Origin: Arthrobacter sp. EM1
Lineage (GTDB): Bacteria > Actinomycetota > Actinomycetes > Actinomycetales > Micrococcaceae
Reading direction: 5' to 3'
NCBI RefSeq assembly: GCF_029964055.1
Contig: NZ_CP124836.1
Span: forward strand, 682,001 to 746,000
Length of the DNA stretch: 64,000 nt
In this document: piece after piece, positions 8,606-17,266 of the stretch
How positions within the stretch are numbered: the stretch's first letter is position 1
Layout of the letters: the number at the start of each line of letters is the position of its first letter
Notes under the pieces: generated by a model
What the model was told of the DNA's origin: nothing
Databases searched by the model: none
The model's input: the letters and a program-made list of their open reading frames with translations, nothing else
Program-made: the position numbers and the translations under genes

Positions 8606-8995
8606 GTGGGTGCCATTCGTCTTTGTTCAAGGTCAGCCTGCCGCAATTCAGCGGTGGCCACTTTGACGTACGTGTACGCCGACTCCACGGCCGTCCTGGG
8701 ACCACTGGCAACCTATGCCGAGCCGCACTGTTACGACTTGTGTGAACAGCATGCCGGGTCCCTGACCGTCCCGCGCGGCTGGGAAGTGTTGCGGCTGGCT
8801 ATGCCGGCTACCCCGGCAGGGCCCGGTCCAGATGACCTCCTCGCCCTTGCCAACGCCGTCCGGGAGGCGGCCTCCCGGCCGGCCGCACCGGAACCGGGGC
8901 AAAGCCGGCGCGGCGTCCATCCGGCACTGGAAGCTCCGGCCGGCTCCGAGGGCACCCGCCGGGGGCATCTGCGTGTGCTGCGGGAACCTTCCTAG
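8606..8995 (+). CDS. DUF3499 family zinc-ribbon-like protein
   Basis: A 129-residue protein starting VGAIRLCSRSACRNSAVATLTYVYADS. The cysteine pairs CSRSAC and CYDLCEQHA are probable zinc ligands and define DUF3499, a short actinobacterial family of unknown function. The core spans about residues 1-75. The C-terminal 50 residues are Pro/Ala/Gly-rich and probably disordered. GTG 8606 was chosen because it begins the conserved block, and a purine-rich GGGGGAG stands at about 8585-8591. Conserved linkage with the divergent metallopeptidase gene and the following Trm112-like gene suggests a shared but unknown role. Confidence 0.8.
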   Translation: MGAIRLCSRSACRNSAVATLTYVYADSTAVLGPLATYAEPHCYDLCEQHAGSLTVPRGWEVLRLAMPATPAGPGPDDLLALANAVREAASRPAAPEPGQSRRGVHPALEAPAGSEGTRRGHLRVLREPS

Positions 8996-9077
8996 TGCGC
9001 AACTGGCGGTAGGCTGGGAACTGCAAAATCCGTAAGCTAGCCGCGTCTGCTGCGGCGCCCACCAGGGAGCGTTCACC

Positions 9078-9341
9078 ATGCCGAAGATCAGTCCCGAACT
9101 GTTGTCTGTCCTGAGATGCCCCGTAACAGGTTCCCCGCTGGTACAGGACGGCGAGGAACTCGTCACCACCGCGGCCGGTCCCGACGGGGAAAAACTGCGC
9201 TACGCGATCGAGGATGGCATCCCCCTGTTGCTGCCGCCGGAATTGCTGCCGGCCGCCGCTGCTGCCCCGGCTTCCCAGCACGACGGCGGCCAGCCGGCCG
9301 CAGGCCTTTCCACCGCCGCTTCCGGGCCCGCGGACACTTAG
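9078..9341 (+). CDS. Trm112-like family protein
   Basis: An 87-residue protein. LLSVLRCPVTGSPLVQDGEELV and YAIEDGIPLLLPPEL are the two conserved blocks of the bacterial Trm112/YcaR-like fold (residues 8-55). Trm112 proteins act as small zinc-binding partners or activators of methyltransferases. Here only one cysteine, Cys14 in RCPVTG, is present, so zinc binding is probably lost. The tail after residue 55 is Ala/Pro/Ser-rich. A good ribosome-binding site, CAGGGAG, precedes the ATG. It lies between the DUF3499 gene and ahcY, on the same strand. Confidence 0.82.
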   Translation: MPKISPELLSVLRCPVTGSPLVQDGEELVTTAAGPDGEKLRYAIEDGIPLLLPPELLPAAAAAPASQHDGGQPAAGLSTAASGPADT

Positions 9342-9464
9342 CCTCCAGCCCCATCGTATTGACGTTCGGCACCGAAGTACTTTTCAGCCACCGATAAGCA
9401 CAACTATCGACTTCACAGGCGGCCAGGTCCAGGACCTGCCCGCCGGCCACAACAAAGGATTCAG

Positions 9465-10943
9465 ATGACTCTCGATTACAAGATTGCGGACATTTCCCTG
9501 GCCGAGGCCGGCCGTCACCAGATCCGCCTCGCGGAGCACGAGATGCCCGGCCTGATGTCCCTGCGCGAGGAATTCGGCGCGAGCCAGCCGCTCAAGGGTG
9601 CCCGGATCGCCGGGTCCCTGCACATGACGGTGCAGACGGCCGTGCTGATCGAGACGCTCACGGCGCTTGGCGCCGAGGTCCGCTGGGCTTCCTGCAACAT
9701 CTTTTCGACCCAGGATGAAGCTGCCGCAGCCGTGGTGGTCGGCACCGGAACCGCTGAGGATCCGCAGGGTGTTCCCGTGTTCGCCTGGAAGGGCGAGACG
9801 CTCGAGGAATACTGGTGGACTGCCGAGCAGATCCTCACCTGGCCCGGCGCGGACAGCAACCCGGATCTTGGACCGAACATGATTCTCGACGACGGTGGCG
9901 ACGCCACCATGCTGGTCCACAAGGGCGTCGACTTCGAAGCGCTCGGCGCTGTCCCGGCCACCGCTGACGACGAGTCCGAGGAGGGCCGCGTCTTCCTTGA
10001 GGTGCTGCGCGCTTCGCTGCAGGCCGATCCGCAGAAATGGACCCGGATCGGCTCGCGGCTGCTGGGTGTCACCGAGGAAACCACGACCGGCGTGCACCGC
10101 CTCTACCAGCTTGCGGAGCAGGGAAAACTGCTGTTCCCGGCCATCAACGTCAATGACTCCGTCACCAAAAGCAAATTCGATAACAAGTACGGCATCCGCC
10201 ACTCCCTCCCGGACGGCATCAACCGCGCCACCGACGTGCTGATGGGCGGCAAGGTCGCCGTCGTCTGCGGCTACGGGGACGTGGGCAAGGGTGCAGCCGA
10301 GGCGTTCAGGGGCCAGGGTTCACGCGTCATCGTCACCGAAATCGACCCGATCTGCGCGCTGCAGGCCGCAATGGACGGCTACCAGGTCGCGAAACTGGAA
10401 TCCGTGCTGGCCGAGGGCCACATCTTCATCACCACCACTGGCAACAAAGACGTCATCATGGCCGAGCACATGGCCGGGATGCGGGACAAAGCCATCGTCG
10501 GCAACATCGGCCACTTTGACAACGAGATCGACATGGCCGGACTCGCCCGGATCCCGGGCATCACAAAGGTCGAGATCAAGCCCCAGGTCCACGAGTGGGT
10601 GCTCGACGCCGGGACCGCGGATGAGCGCTCCATCATCGTGCTGTCCGAAGGCCGCCTGCTGAACCTCGGGAACGCCACCGGGCACCCGTCCTTTGTGATG
10701 AGCAACTCCTTCGCCAACCAGACCATCGCGCAGATCGAGCTTTTCACCAAGCGGGACCAGCCGGCAGAGGAGCGGGAGTACAACAAGCAGGTTTACGTGC
10801 TGCCCAAGATCCTCGACGAGAAGGTGGCGCGGCTTCACCTCGGCGCCCTGGGCGTCGAACTCACCGAACTGTCAAAGGAGCAGGCCGAATACCTGGACCT
10901 TACGGTTTCCGGTCCGTACAAGCCGGACCACTACCGCTACTAG
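9465..10943 (+). CDS. ahcY: Adenosylhomocysteinase
   Basis: A 492-residue enzyme that reversibly splits S-adenosylhomocysteine into adenosine and homocysteine, clearing the product inhibitor of methyltransferases. The N-terminal signature [14 protein letters not shown], the NAD-binding GYGDVGKG (from residue 269) and the C-terminal [10 protein letters not shown] ending are diagnostic. Length and ends fit the family, including the insert seen in many bacterial enzymes. The ATG follows AAAGGA with normal spacing. It is a tetrameric, NAD-dependent cytoplasmic enzyme. Transcription probably ends at the hairpin at 10993-11028. Confidence 0.98.
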   Translation: MTLDYKIADISLAEAGRHQIRLAEHEMPGLMSLREEFGASQPLKGARIAGSLHMTVQTAVLIETLTALGAEVRWASCNIFSTQDEAAAAVVVGTGTAEDPQGVPVFAWKGETLEEYWWTAEQILTWPGADSNPDLGPNMILDDGGDATMLVHKGVDFEALGAVPATADDESEEGRVFLEVLRASLQADPQKWTRIGSRLLGVTEETTTGVHRLYQLAEQGKLLFPAINVNDSVTKSKFDNKYGIRHSLPDGINRATDVLMGGKVAVVCGYGDVGKGAAEAFRGQGSRVIVTEIDPICALQAAMDGYQVAKLESVLAEGHIFITTTGNKDVIMAEHMAGMRDKAIVGNIGHFDNEIDMAGLARIPGITKVEIKPQVHEWVLDAGTADERSIIVLSEGRLLNLGNATGHPSFVMSNSFANQTIAQIELFTKRDQPAEEREYNKQVYVLPKILDEKVARLHLGALGVELTELSKEQAEYLDLTVSGPYKPDHYRY

Positions 10944-10992
10944 GACCGGGCCGGCGCCGTTTCACCAGGGCGCAGCAACGGCAGATGACTGA

Positions 10993-11028
10993 GAAGAAGG
11001 CTCCGGACGTCCGTTCGGGGCCTTCTTC
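10993..11028 (+). terminator. Hairpin after ahcY
   Basis: Perfect 9-bp arms GAAGAAGGC (10993-11001) and GCCTTCTTC (11020-11028) enclose a second small palindrome, CGGACGTCCG. No run of T follows, as is common for actinobacterial terminators. It lies 50 bp after the ahcY stop and before the first L,D-transpeptidase gene. Confidence 0.6.
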
Positions 11029-11115
11029 GTGACCTGATCGTGGCGGAGCCGAGGGCGGGGCCGGCAGGAAAGTCATTTATGCTTTCTAGGTAACGTCTGG
11101 AAGGAACCGAGTATT

Positions 11116-12342
11116 TTGAACGCCCCGAGAAGCCGGAGCACCGGCCGCAAGCTTGCCGTGATCGGTGCGGTCTGCGCGCTTGCCGCGGCCGGCGGAGTGT
11201 TCGCTGCGGGGCCCGGATTGGCCCATGCATCCTTCGCTTCCGAGGCCGCTTCGCCGGAACGCTCGACGCCGGGACTCGCTTTCCCGGTGGTGGCGCCCGC
11301 GGAGTTGAACGTTGCGCCCGCGAACGGGGCCAAACAGGTGAACCCCGCCGCGCCGGTGACCCTCAAGGTCAGCAACGGCCACATCGACCGAGTGTCCCTG
11401 ACGAGCGCATCCGGCGACGCCGTCGATGGAACCCTGAGCGCTGACGGCACCGGCTGGACGGCAGCCGCCGCGCTGAAGTTCAACACCCGCTATAACTACA
11501 CCTTCTCCGTGGTGGACGCAGCCGGCCGCAAGGACACCTCGACGCGGAGCTTCACCACCGTCTCCACCGCCAACGAGGCCGACGCTGCCATCTACCCGCT
11601 GGACGGGATGAAAGTGGGCGTGGCGCAACCGCTGCAAATTACCTTCAGCGAGCCAGTCCTGAACCGGGACGCCGTCGAAAAGGCCATCAAGATCAGCTCC
11701 ACCTCCGGTCAGGCCGGTGACTTCCACTGGTTCAGCAACACCATGGTCAGGTACCGACCGGAAAACTTCTGGACCGCAAACAGCACCATCACGATGGACA
11801 TGCAGCTCTTCGGCGTCGACCTCGGCAACGGGCAGATCGGTAACTTCAACAAAAAGGTCACCGTCCACATCGGCGACAAGAAGGTCGCCATTGCGGACGC
11901 GACCGCGCACACCTTTACGGCCAGCGTCAACGACCAGCAGCTCGGCCAGTGGCCCGCGACCATGGGCGACACCCGGTTCCCGTCGGCCCGCGGATACCTT
12001 GTGTTTATGGAGAAGTACCGCGTGGAGCACATGGATGCGTCCACGATCGGCCTGAAGCCGGGGGACCCGGCTTACTACGGCCAGCTCGACGTCAACTACG
12101 CCACACGCCTGACCCCGAGCGGTGAGTTCATCCATCAGGCCACGGATTCCGCGATGCCCTATCTTGGCGTCGCCAACCTCTCGCACGGCTGCATCGGACT
12201 GGGGCCCGACGGCGCAAAGTGGGTCTTCGAGAACATGACAACCGGTGACGTTGTCCAGGTGGTCAACACCGACGGCGACTTTGCCGCCGTAGACGACGGC
12301 TACGGGGACTGGAACATTCCCTGGGCGGAGTACGCGAACTGA
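11116..12342 (+). CDS. Secreted L,D-transpeptidase with Ig-like domains (first of a tandem pair)
   Basis: A 408-residue exported protein with a signal peptide (residues 1-38: basic start, then AVIGAVCALAAAGGVFA). Two Ig-like domains follow (about 55-130 and 150-245). The C-terminal YkuD catalytic domain has His340 (FIHQ) and the active-site motif SHGC at 356-359, with Cys359 as nucleophile. The family makes 3-3 cross-links in peptidoglycan and is inhibited by carbapenems. No lipobox is visible, so it is probably anchored by its signal segment or released to the wall. The start is TTG with AAGGAA nine bases upstream. A paralog follows 58 bp downstream. Confidence 0.92.
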   Translation: MNAPRSRSTGRKLAVIGAVCALAAAGGVFAAGPGLAHASFASEAASPERSTPGLAFPVVAPAELNVAPANGAKQVNPAAPVTLKVSNGHIDRVSLTSASGDAVDGTLSADGTGWTAAAALKFNTRYNYTFSVVDAAGRKDTSTRSFTTVSTANEADAAIYPLDGMKVGVAQPLQITFSEPVLNRDAVEKAIKISSTSGQAGDFHWFSNTMVRYRPENFWTANSTITMDMQLFGVDLGNGQIGNFNKKVTVHIGDKKVAIADATAHTFTASVNDQQLGQWPATMGDTRFPSARGYLVFMEKYRVEHMDASTIGLKPGDPAYYGQLDVNYATRLTPSGEFIHQATDSAMPYLGVANLSHGCIGLGPDGAKWVFENMTTGDVVQVVNTDGDFAAVDDGYGDWNIPWAEYAN

Positions 12343-12400
12343 GCGAACGCCCGCCAGCGATTGACCGGTGGCGGCAGGATTATCTTTGGGGGAGCAGGGC

Positions 12401-13690
12401 ATGGGCAAGGTCTTGAGGCGCCGGGCAGCGCCGCGCGGACGCGGCGGGCACCAGGTCCGCCGGCTGCCAGTTGGCAGTAAAAGCGGCAAGATGCTGGCCG
12501 TGCTGGCAGTTTGCGCTGTAGTCGGAGCCGGCGGCATTGGCATCGCTGCGGGGCCCGGCAGGGCCGAAGCGGAAATGCCCTCAGAGGCGGCAGCCCCGAT
12601 GCGAAACGTCGCCGGACTCGCGGCACCGGTGGTAAAAGCCGTGGAGCTCGGCGTGACTCCGAGCGACGGGGCCAAAGCCGTCAACCCCGCTGCACCCACG
12701 TCCGTCAAAGCAATCAACGGCACGGTAACTGACGTTGTGCTCGAGCGTGCCTCCGGCGGCGGCGGCATCCCGGGTACCACGAGCCCGGACGGGTCCACCT
12801 GGACGGCCGCGGACCCGCTTGAATTCGACACGCAGTACAGGTACAGGTTCACGATTGTCGACCAGGCCGGCCGTGAAACTAAAAAGGCGCAGACCTTCGC
12901 GACGGTTGCCCGGGCCAATGAGGCGGACGCCGCCGTGTATCCGCTCGGCGGCAGCACCGTCGGCGCGGGCCAGCCCATCGAGATCGTCTTCAGCGAACCT
13001 GTGCTGAACAAGGAGGCATTGGAGCAGGCCGTCACCGTCACGTCGTCCTCCGGCCAGGCGGTGGCGTGGCGCTGGTATTCGGACCGGCGCGTCAGGATCC
13101 GCCCCGAGGCGTTCTGGGCCGCCAACAGCGAGATTACCGTGGACCTGTCACTTTTCGGCGTCGACTTCGGCAACAAGATGATCGGCAACGCCGACACCAA
13201 GGTCTCGTTTAAGGTTGGCCCGCAGCGTCTGGCAGTTGTTGATGACATCACCAAAACGATGAACGTCTATTTCGACGGCCAGCTGGTCAGGACCGCTCCG
13301 GTTACGCTGGGCGATGCTGAGTGGCTCTCGCCCACCGGGTTCGCCGTGATCATGGAGCAGGAACGCAACTCCAAGTTCAATGCCGGCAGCATCGGGCTGA
13401 AGCCCGGCGACAAGGGCTACTATCCTCCGCTGACGGTGGAGTACGCGAACCGGTTGACAAGCTCCGGGGTGTACGTCCACCAGGCCCTAGAGTCGGCGTG
13501 GGGTGCGGTGGGCAAGTACAACGTCTCGCACGGATGTGTTGGGTTGCTCCCGGCTGACGCCGCTTGGTTCTTTAACAACATGAAGACCGGCGACGTCGTC
13601 CAGACCCTCAATACGGGTGCCCCGGCCGTGGAACCGCTCGAAGGCTTCGGCGACTGGAACATCCCCTGGGCCCAGTACGCCAAACGCTGA
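12401..13690 (+). CDS. Secreted L,D-transpeptidase with Ig-like domains (second of a tandem pair)
   Basis: A 429-residue paralog of the preceding gene with the same layout: signal/anchor segment (LAVLAVCAVVGAGGIGIAA, about residues 30-50), two Ig-like domains and a YkuD domain with SHGC at 376-379 (Cys379 nucleophile). Shared blocks include ANEADAAVYPL, NPAAP and GLKPGD. It ends WNIPWAQYAKR against WNIPWAEYAN in the first copy. I chose the ATG at 12401, preceded by GGGGGAG, over an in-frame GTG at 12368. It probably forms 3-3 peptidoglycan cross-links, perhaps under other growth conditions than its neighbour. The pair probably arose by local duplication. Confidence 0.92.
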   Translation: MGKVLRRRAAPRGRGGHQVRRLPVGSKSGKMLAVLAVCAVVGAGGIGIAAGPGRAEAEMPSEAAAPMRNVAGLAAPVVKAVELGVTPSDGAKAVNPAAPTSVKAINGTVTDVVLERASGGGGIPGTTSPDGSTWTAADPLEFDTQYRYRFTIVDQAGRETKKAQTFATVARANEADAAVYPLGGSTVGAGQPIEIVFSEPVLNKEALEQAVTVTSSSGQAVAWRWYSDRRVRIRPEAFWAANSEITVDLSLFGVDFGNKMIGNADTKVSFKVGPQRLAVVDDITKTMNVYFDGQLVRTAPVTLGDAEWLSPTGFAVIMEQERNSKFNAGSIGLKPGDKGYYPPLTVEYANRLTSSGVYVHQALESAWGAVGKYNVSHGCVGLLPADAAWFFNNMKTGDVVQTLNTGAPAVEPLEGFGDWNIPWAQYAKR

Positions 13691-13873
13691 CGGGCCGGCC
13701 CGGAAACCGGCGGGCACCGGCCCTGCAGCCTGAGTAGCCGTTCCGTCGAAACCCCGTCCCGTTCGGGGTGGCATCTCGCCCGCAGCCGGGCGCGGGCGGT
13801 AGGCTCGGAGGCAGATATGTAGCGTTGCCGGGCCGAGCCCGGCGGCGCGGCCGCCTACGGAAGCGAAGCTGCA

Positions 13874-15286
13874 GTGACTGACTCAAGTCCCACCCCTCCG
13901 AACCGACAGGATCCGCCGCTGGATCCGGCCGATGACTCTGACGAGCCGGCGTTCGACTGGATGAAGCCAAAGTCCGCGGAACAGCGTTCTTCAGCAGCCG
14001 TTGACCGCACCCCGGTGGCTGCCGCCGGCACCACGGTGGCCGCGGCCACCACGCCCGTGGCAGCAACTCCGGTGGCAGTAGCTTCGGAGCGCCGCCAGGC
14101 CGGAACCCGCGCCGACCGCAAAGCTGCCGAAGCCGCCGTCGAACCGTCCCCGCGTGGCCAGGGCTCGCACTTCAGCGAGCCGCTGCCCACTTCGGCGCTG
14201 CAGCTCCGGCCCCCGGAGGAAGAGGTGCAGCGCCGAAACGCCGAGCGGGAACACGCGGCGAACGCCAAGCCCGTGGCGCCGCGGGTGATGCAGGTCCTGC
14301 TCGCCGTGTGCTTCCCGGTCATTCTGCTGGTCCTGGCCGTTCGGGCGATCGCCAGCCCGCTGTTCCTCTGGGTGGAGTACAACCGCCCCGGCTTCCCGGG
14401 CGACGGCTACGGCTTCAGCACCGATGACCGCTTGACCTACGGCTCCTACGCCGTGGACTACCTGAGCAACTGGGCCGGACCCCGCTACCTCGGCGAACTG
14501 GTCCACCGCGGCGGCGACAAGCTCTTCCGGGACGGCGAGGTCAGCCACATGGCCGACGTCAAGCTTGTGATCCTTTCGGCCTTCGGCGCCGGTGCCCTGC
14601 TGATCCTGCTGAGCCTGATCGCCGTGATCTATTTGCGCCGCCGCACGGCCGGCGGGGTTCGGCGTGGCTTGTTTGCAGGTTCCATCATCTCCCTCGTTAT
14701 CGTCACCAGCCTCGGCGTGCTGGGTGCGCTCGGCTGGGAACAGTTCTTCACCGAATTCCACAGTGTTTTCTTTGCCAGCGGCACCTGGACCTTCTCGTTG
14801 CAGGACACCCTGATCAGGCTTTTCCCGGCCCAGTTCTGGGTCGACGGCGGGATCGTGATCGCCGCCCTGGTGCTGATCGTCTCGCTCCTCACCTTGATCC
14901 TTACCTGGCCGACCCGCAAGCGCCGGGGACTGCCGAAACGCGGCGCCAAGAACGCGGAGCCGGACGCGGCGGTGGGCGCGAAGACTGCCTCCGGCGATGG
15001 TGTCCCTGGCGCCCCGGCGAAGCTTACCGGCGAAGCGAACCTTGCCGGCGAAGCGAACCCTGCCAGCGAAGCGGACAAGCCCAAGCGGTCGCTCTTCCGC
15101 CGGAACAAAGCCGATAAGGCCGATGCACCAGCCGACGCCGCATCAGCCGCTCAAGAAGCTGCCGCTGATTCGGCTGCCGGAGGCTCTGTCCCGCGTTCCG
15201 CCGCCCCGCACGGCGCCGCTGCGGCCGGGACAGCCGGCGCCGGAACCCTGGACACCCCCGCGCGGGGAAGCTCCAGCACCGGGTAG
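13874..15286 (+). CDS. DUF1461 / TIGR01906 family integral membrane protein
   Basis: A 470-residue protein with a disordered Pro/Ala-rich N-terminal region of about 140 residues. It has a membrane domain of four or five helices (first QVLLAVCFPVILLVLAVRAIA, last GGIVIAALVLIVSLLTLILTW) and a low-complexity charged C-terminal tail with repeated GEAN-type segments. The central soluble loop YNRPGFPGDGYGFSTDDRLTYG is the conserved core of DUF1461. The function is unknown. The start is GTG (VTDSSPTPP). It is convergent with the acyl-CoA ligase gene, with a shared hairpin between them. The tail repeats GEANLAGEANPASEA come from an imperfect duplication near 15030-15075. Confidence 0.8.
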   Translation: MTDSSPTPPNRQDPPLDPADDSDEPAFDWMKPKSAEQRSSAAVDRTPVAAAGTTVAAATTPVAATPVAVASERRQAGTRADRKAAEAAVEPSPRGQGSHFSEPLPTSALQLRPPEEEVQRRNAEREHAANAKPVAPRVMQVLLAVCFPVILLVLAVRAIASPLFLWVEYNRPGFPGDGYGFSTDDRLTYGSYAVDYLSNWAGPRYLGELVHRGGDKLFRDGEVSHMADVKLVILSAFGAGALLILLSLIAVIYLRRRTAGGVRRGLFAGSIISLVIVTSLGVLGALGWEQFFTEFHSVFFASGTWTFSLQDTLIRLFPAQFWVDGGIVIAALVLIVSLLTLILTWPTRKRRGLPKRGAKNAEPDAAVGAKTASGDGVPGAPAKLTGEANLAGEANPASEADKPKRSLFRRNKADKADAPADAASAAQEAAADSAAGGSVPRSAAPHGAAAAGTAGAGTLDTPARGSSSTG

Positions 15287-15319
15287 CGGCACTGGCCGGC
15301 GACTCCGGACAGGCACGGC

Positions 15320-15350
15320 AAGCGGCTGGCACCCATGGTGCCGGCCGCTT
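15320..15350. terminator. Bidirectional hairpin between convergent genes
   Basis: A 14-bp stem with a single G-T wobble (arms 15320-15333 and 15337-15350, loop CAT) lies midway between the DUF1461 gene (plus) and the acyl-CoA ligase gene (minus). It could end transcription from both sides. Confidence 0.65.
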
Positions 15351-15378
15351 TCCTGCATCCGGGGCCGATCCTGCGGTG

Positions 15379-17214
15379 TTAGCCGTAGATGCCGTTAATC
15401 TGCGCTTGGAAGTCACGCACAACGGCGGCGCGCTTGAGCTTCAGGGACGGTGTCAGGTGACCGGACTCCACCGTAAAGTCGGCGTCCAGGACCACGAAAC
15501 TGCGGATGGACTCGGCCTGGGAAACCAGGGCATTCGCGTCGTCCACGGCGCTCTGCAGGGCCACCCGGACCAGATCGCTGCCGCGGGCCACGGCGGTGCT
15601 CATCGCCGGAACCTTGTGGGCGGCGCACCAGTTTTCCAGGCCCTCCGGGTCCAGGTTGATCAGGGCTGATACGAAGGGCCTGCCGTCGCCGATCACCACA
15701 GCCTGCAGAACCAATTCGTGTTCGCGGATCTTTTCCTCAAGCGGCCCGGGGGCGACGTTTTTGCCGCCGGCGGTCACCAGCAGATCCTTTTTCCTGCCGG
15801 TGATGGTCAGGAAGCCGTCCGCGTCCAGTGACCCCAGGTCGCCGGTGCGGAAAAACCCGTCCACAAACGCCTCCGCGTTGGCCGCGGCGTTGTTGTGGTA
15901 ACCCTTGAAGACGCCGATGCCCTTGACCAGGATCTCGCCGTCTTCGGCGACCCGGATGGTGGTTCCGGGTACCGGTATGCCAACCGTCCCCACCTTGGTC
16001 CGGGTCGGAGTGTTGGCCGTACAGGGTGCCGTCGTTTCGGTGAGGCCGTAGCCTTCCAGGACAGGGACTCCTGCGCCCCGGAAGAAGTGCGCGTCGTGGG
16101 GGCTCAGCGGGCTGGCTCCCGAAACCGTGTAGCCCAACTGTCCGCCGAATGCCTGCCGCAGTTTGGGGTACAGCAGCCGGTCAAAGAGGGCGTGCTTGGC
16201 CCGGATCACCAGCCCGGGCCCGGTTCCCTCGCCCCGGGCCGCGGCGTCGAGTTGTTTTGAGTAGTCCACCGCGACGGCGGCGGCAGCCAGGAACAGGCGT
16301 TCCTTCCCGGCCACGGCCGCCTTGTGGGCGGCCCCGGCGTAGATCTTCTCGAAGATTCGGGGCACAACAAGCAGGAAGGTCGGTTTGAAGCTGGCCAGGT
16401 CCGCGAGCAGTTCCTTGGCGCTGGCGGTGTGTCCGAGTGTGGTTCCTGCGCTCAGGCAGATCACCTGGACTGCGCGGGCCAGGACATGGGCCAGCGGCAG
16501 GAACATCAGGGTCCGGGTGCGGGGCTGCAAGAGGATCTCGGGCAGGAACGGCACGATGTTCTTGGCGACGAGGGCGAAGTTTCCGTGGGTGATTTCGCAG
16601 CCTTTGGGCCGGCCCGTCGTTCCGGAGGTGTAGACGAGTGACGCGACGTCGGCAAGGCCGGCCGCGGTCCGGTGCTGTTCGAGTTCGGCGTCGCCAACCC
16701 CGCTGCCTGCCGCCGCCAGGCTGGCAAGGTTAGGGGCGTCGCCGTCGTAGTCCATCCGCACTACGGGCAGCACCGCGTCGCCGAGCACCGCTGAGCTGTC
16801 CAGGACCTCACGCACAAGCCCCGCCCGGAGCTCGTTCTCCGCGAAGACCCGCCGGGCCCCGGAGTCGTGCAGGATCCATTCGATCTGGCTGGCCGAGGAC
16901 GTCTCGTAGATGGGAACGGGGACGCCGCCGGCGAACCAGACGGCAAAGTCCACCACGGTCCACTCGTAGCGGGTGCCGGACATCACCGCTACCGTTTCGC
17001 CGGGAGTGATGCCGCCGGCGATCAGGCCCTTGGCCAGTGCCCGGACCTGGTCCAGGAACTGCGTTGCGGAGACGTCGGCCCAACCGGCCGGTCCTTTGCG
17101 GGAGTAGAGCGCATGCACGGGATCCTTGGCATGCTGTGCCAGCAGCAGGTCGGTTACGTTGCTCCCCGGGTCGAGGTTGACCAGCAGTCCGGTGCTTGCT
17201 TCTCTCACAGCCAT
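15379..17214 (-). CDS. Long-chain fatty-acid--CoA ligase (AMP-forming, FadD15-like)
   Basis: A 611-residue enzyme of the acyl-CoA synthetase family. The P-loop SLVYTSGTTGRPKGCEITHGN, the motif EGYGLTETTAPC and the C-terminal hinge FFRTGDLGSLDADGFLTITGRKKDLLVT are present in order, with the AMP-binding domain up to about residue 490. It would activate fatty acids with ATP and CoA for lipid synthesis or breakdown. In length and N-terminal form (DLLLAQHAKDPVHALYSRK) it resembles mycobacterial FadD15. The ATG at 17214 has an upstream GGAG; the open frame upstream is not needed. Its start lies 52 bp after the stop of the mannosyltransferase gene on the same strand. Confidence 0.9.
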   Translation of the reverse strand: MAVREASTGLLVNLDPGSNVTDLLLAQHAKDPVHALYSRKGPAGWADVSATQFLDQVRALAKGLIAGGITPGETVAVMSGTRYEWTVVDFAVWFAGGVPVPIYETSSASQIEWILHDSGARRVFAENELRAGLVREVLDSSAVLGDAVLPVVRMDYDGDAPNLASLAAAGSGVGDAELEQHRTAAGLADVASLVYTSGTTGRPKGCEITHGNFALVAKNIVPFLPEILLQPRTRTLMFLPLAHVLARAVQVICLSAGTTLGHTASAKELLADLASFKPTFLLVVPRIFEKIYAGAAHKAAVAGKERLFLAAAAVAVDYSKQLDAAARGEGTGPGLVIRAKHALFDRLLYPKLRQAFGGQLGYTVSGASPLSPHDAHFFRGAGVPVLEGYGLTETTAPCTANTPTRTKVGTVGIPVPGTTIRVAEDGEILVKGIGVFKGYHNNAAANAEAFVDGFFRTGDLGSLDADGFLTITGRKKDLLVTAGGKNVAPGPLEEKIREHELVLQAVVIGDGRPFVSALINLDPEGLENWCAAHKVPAMSTAVARGSDLVRVALQSAVDDANALVSQAESIRSFVVLDADFTVESGHLTPSLKLKRAAVVRDFQAQINGIYG

Positions 17215-17266
17215 GTCTCCGTTCCGGGTCCGCCTGGTGCCGGTGGACGTCACCTGCAATCCTGCC

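Noticed and set aside
9342..9464. S-adenosylhomocysteine riboswitch before ahcY
   Set aside because: The 123-bp gap is too short and lacks the conserved core and pseudoknot elements; an ordinary ribosome-binding site is present.
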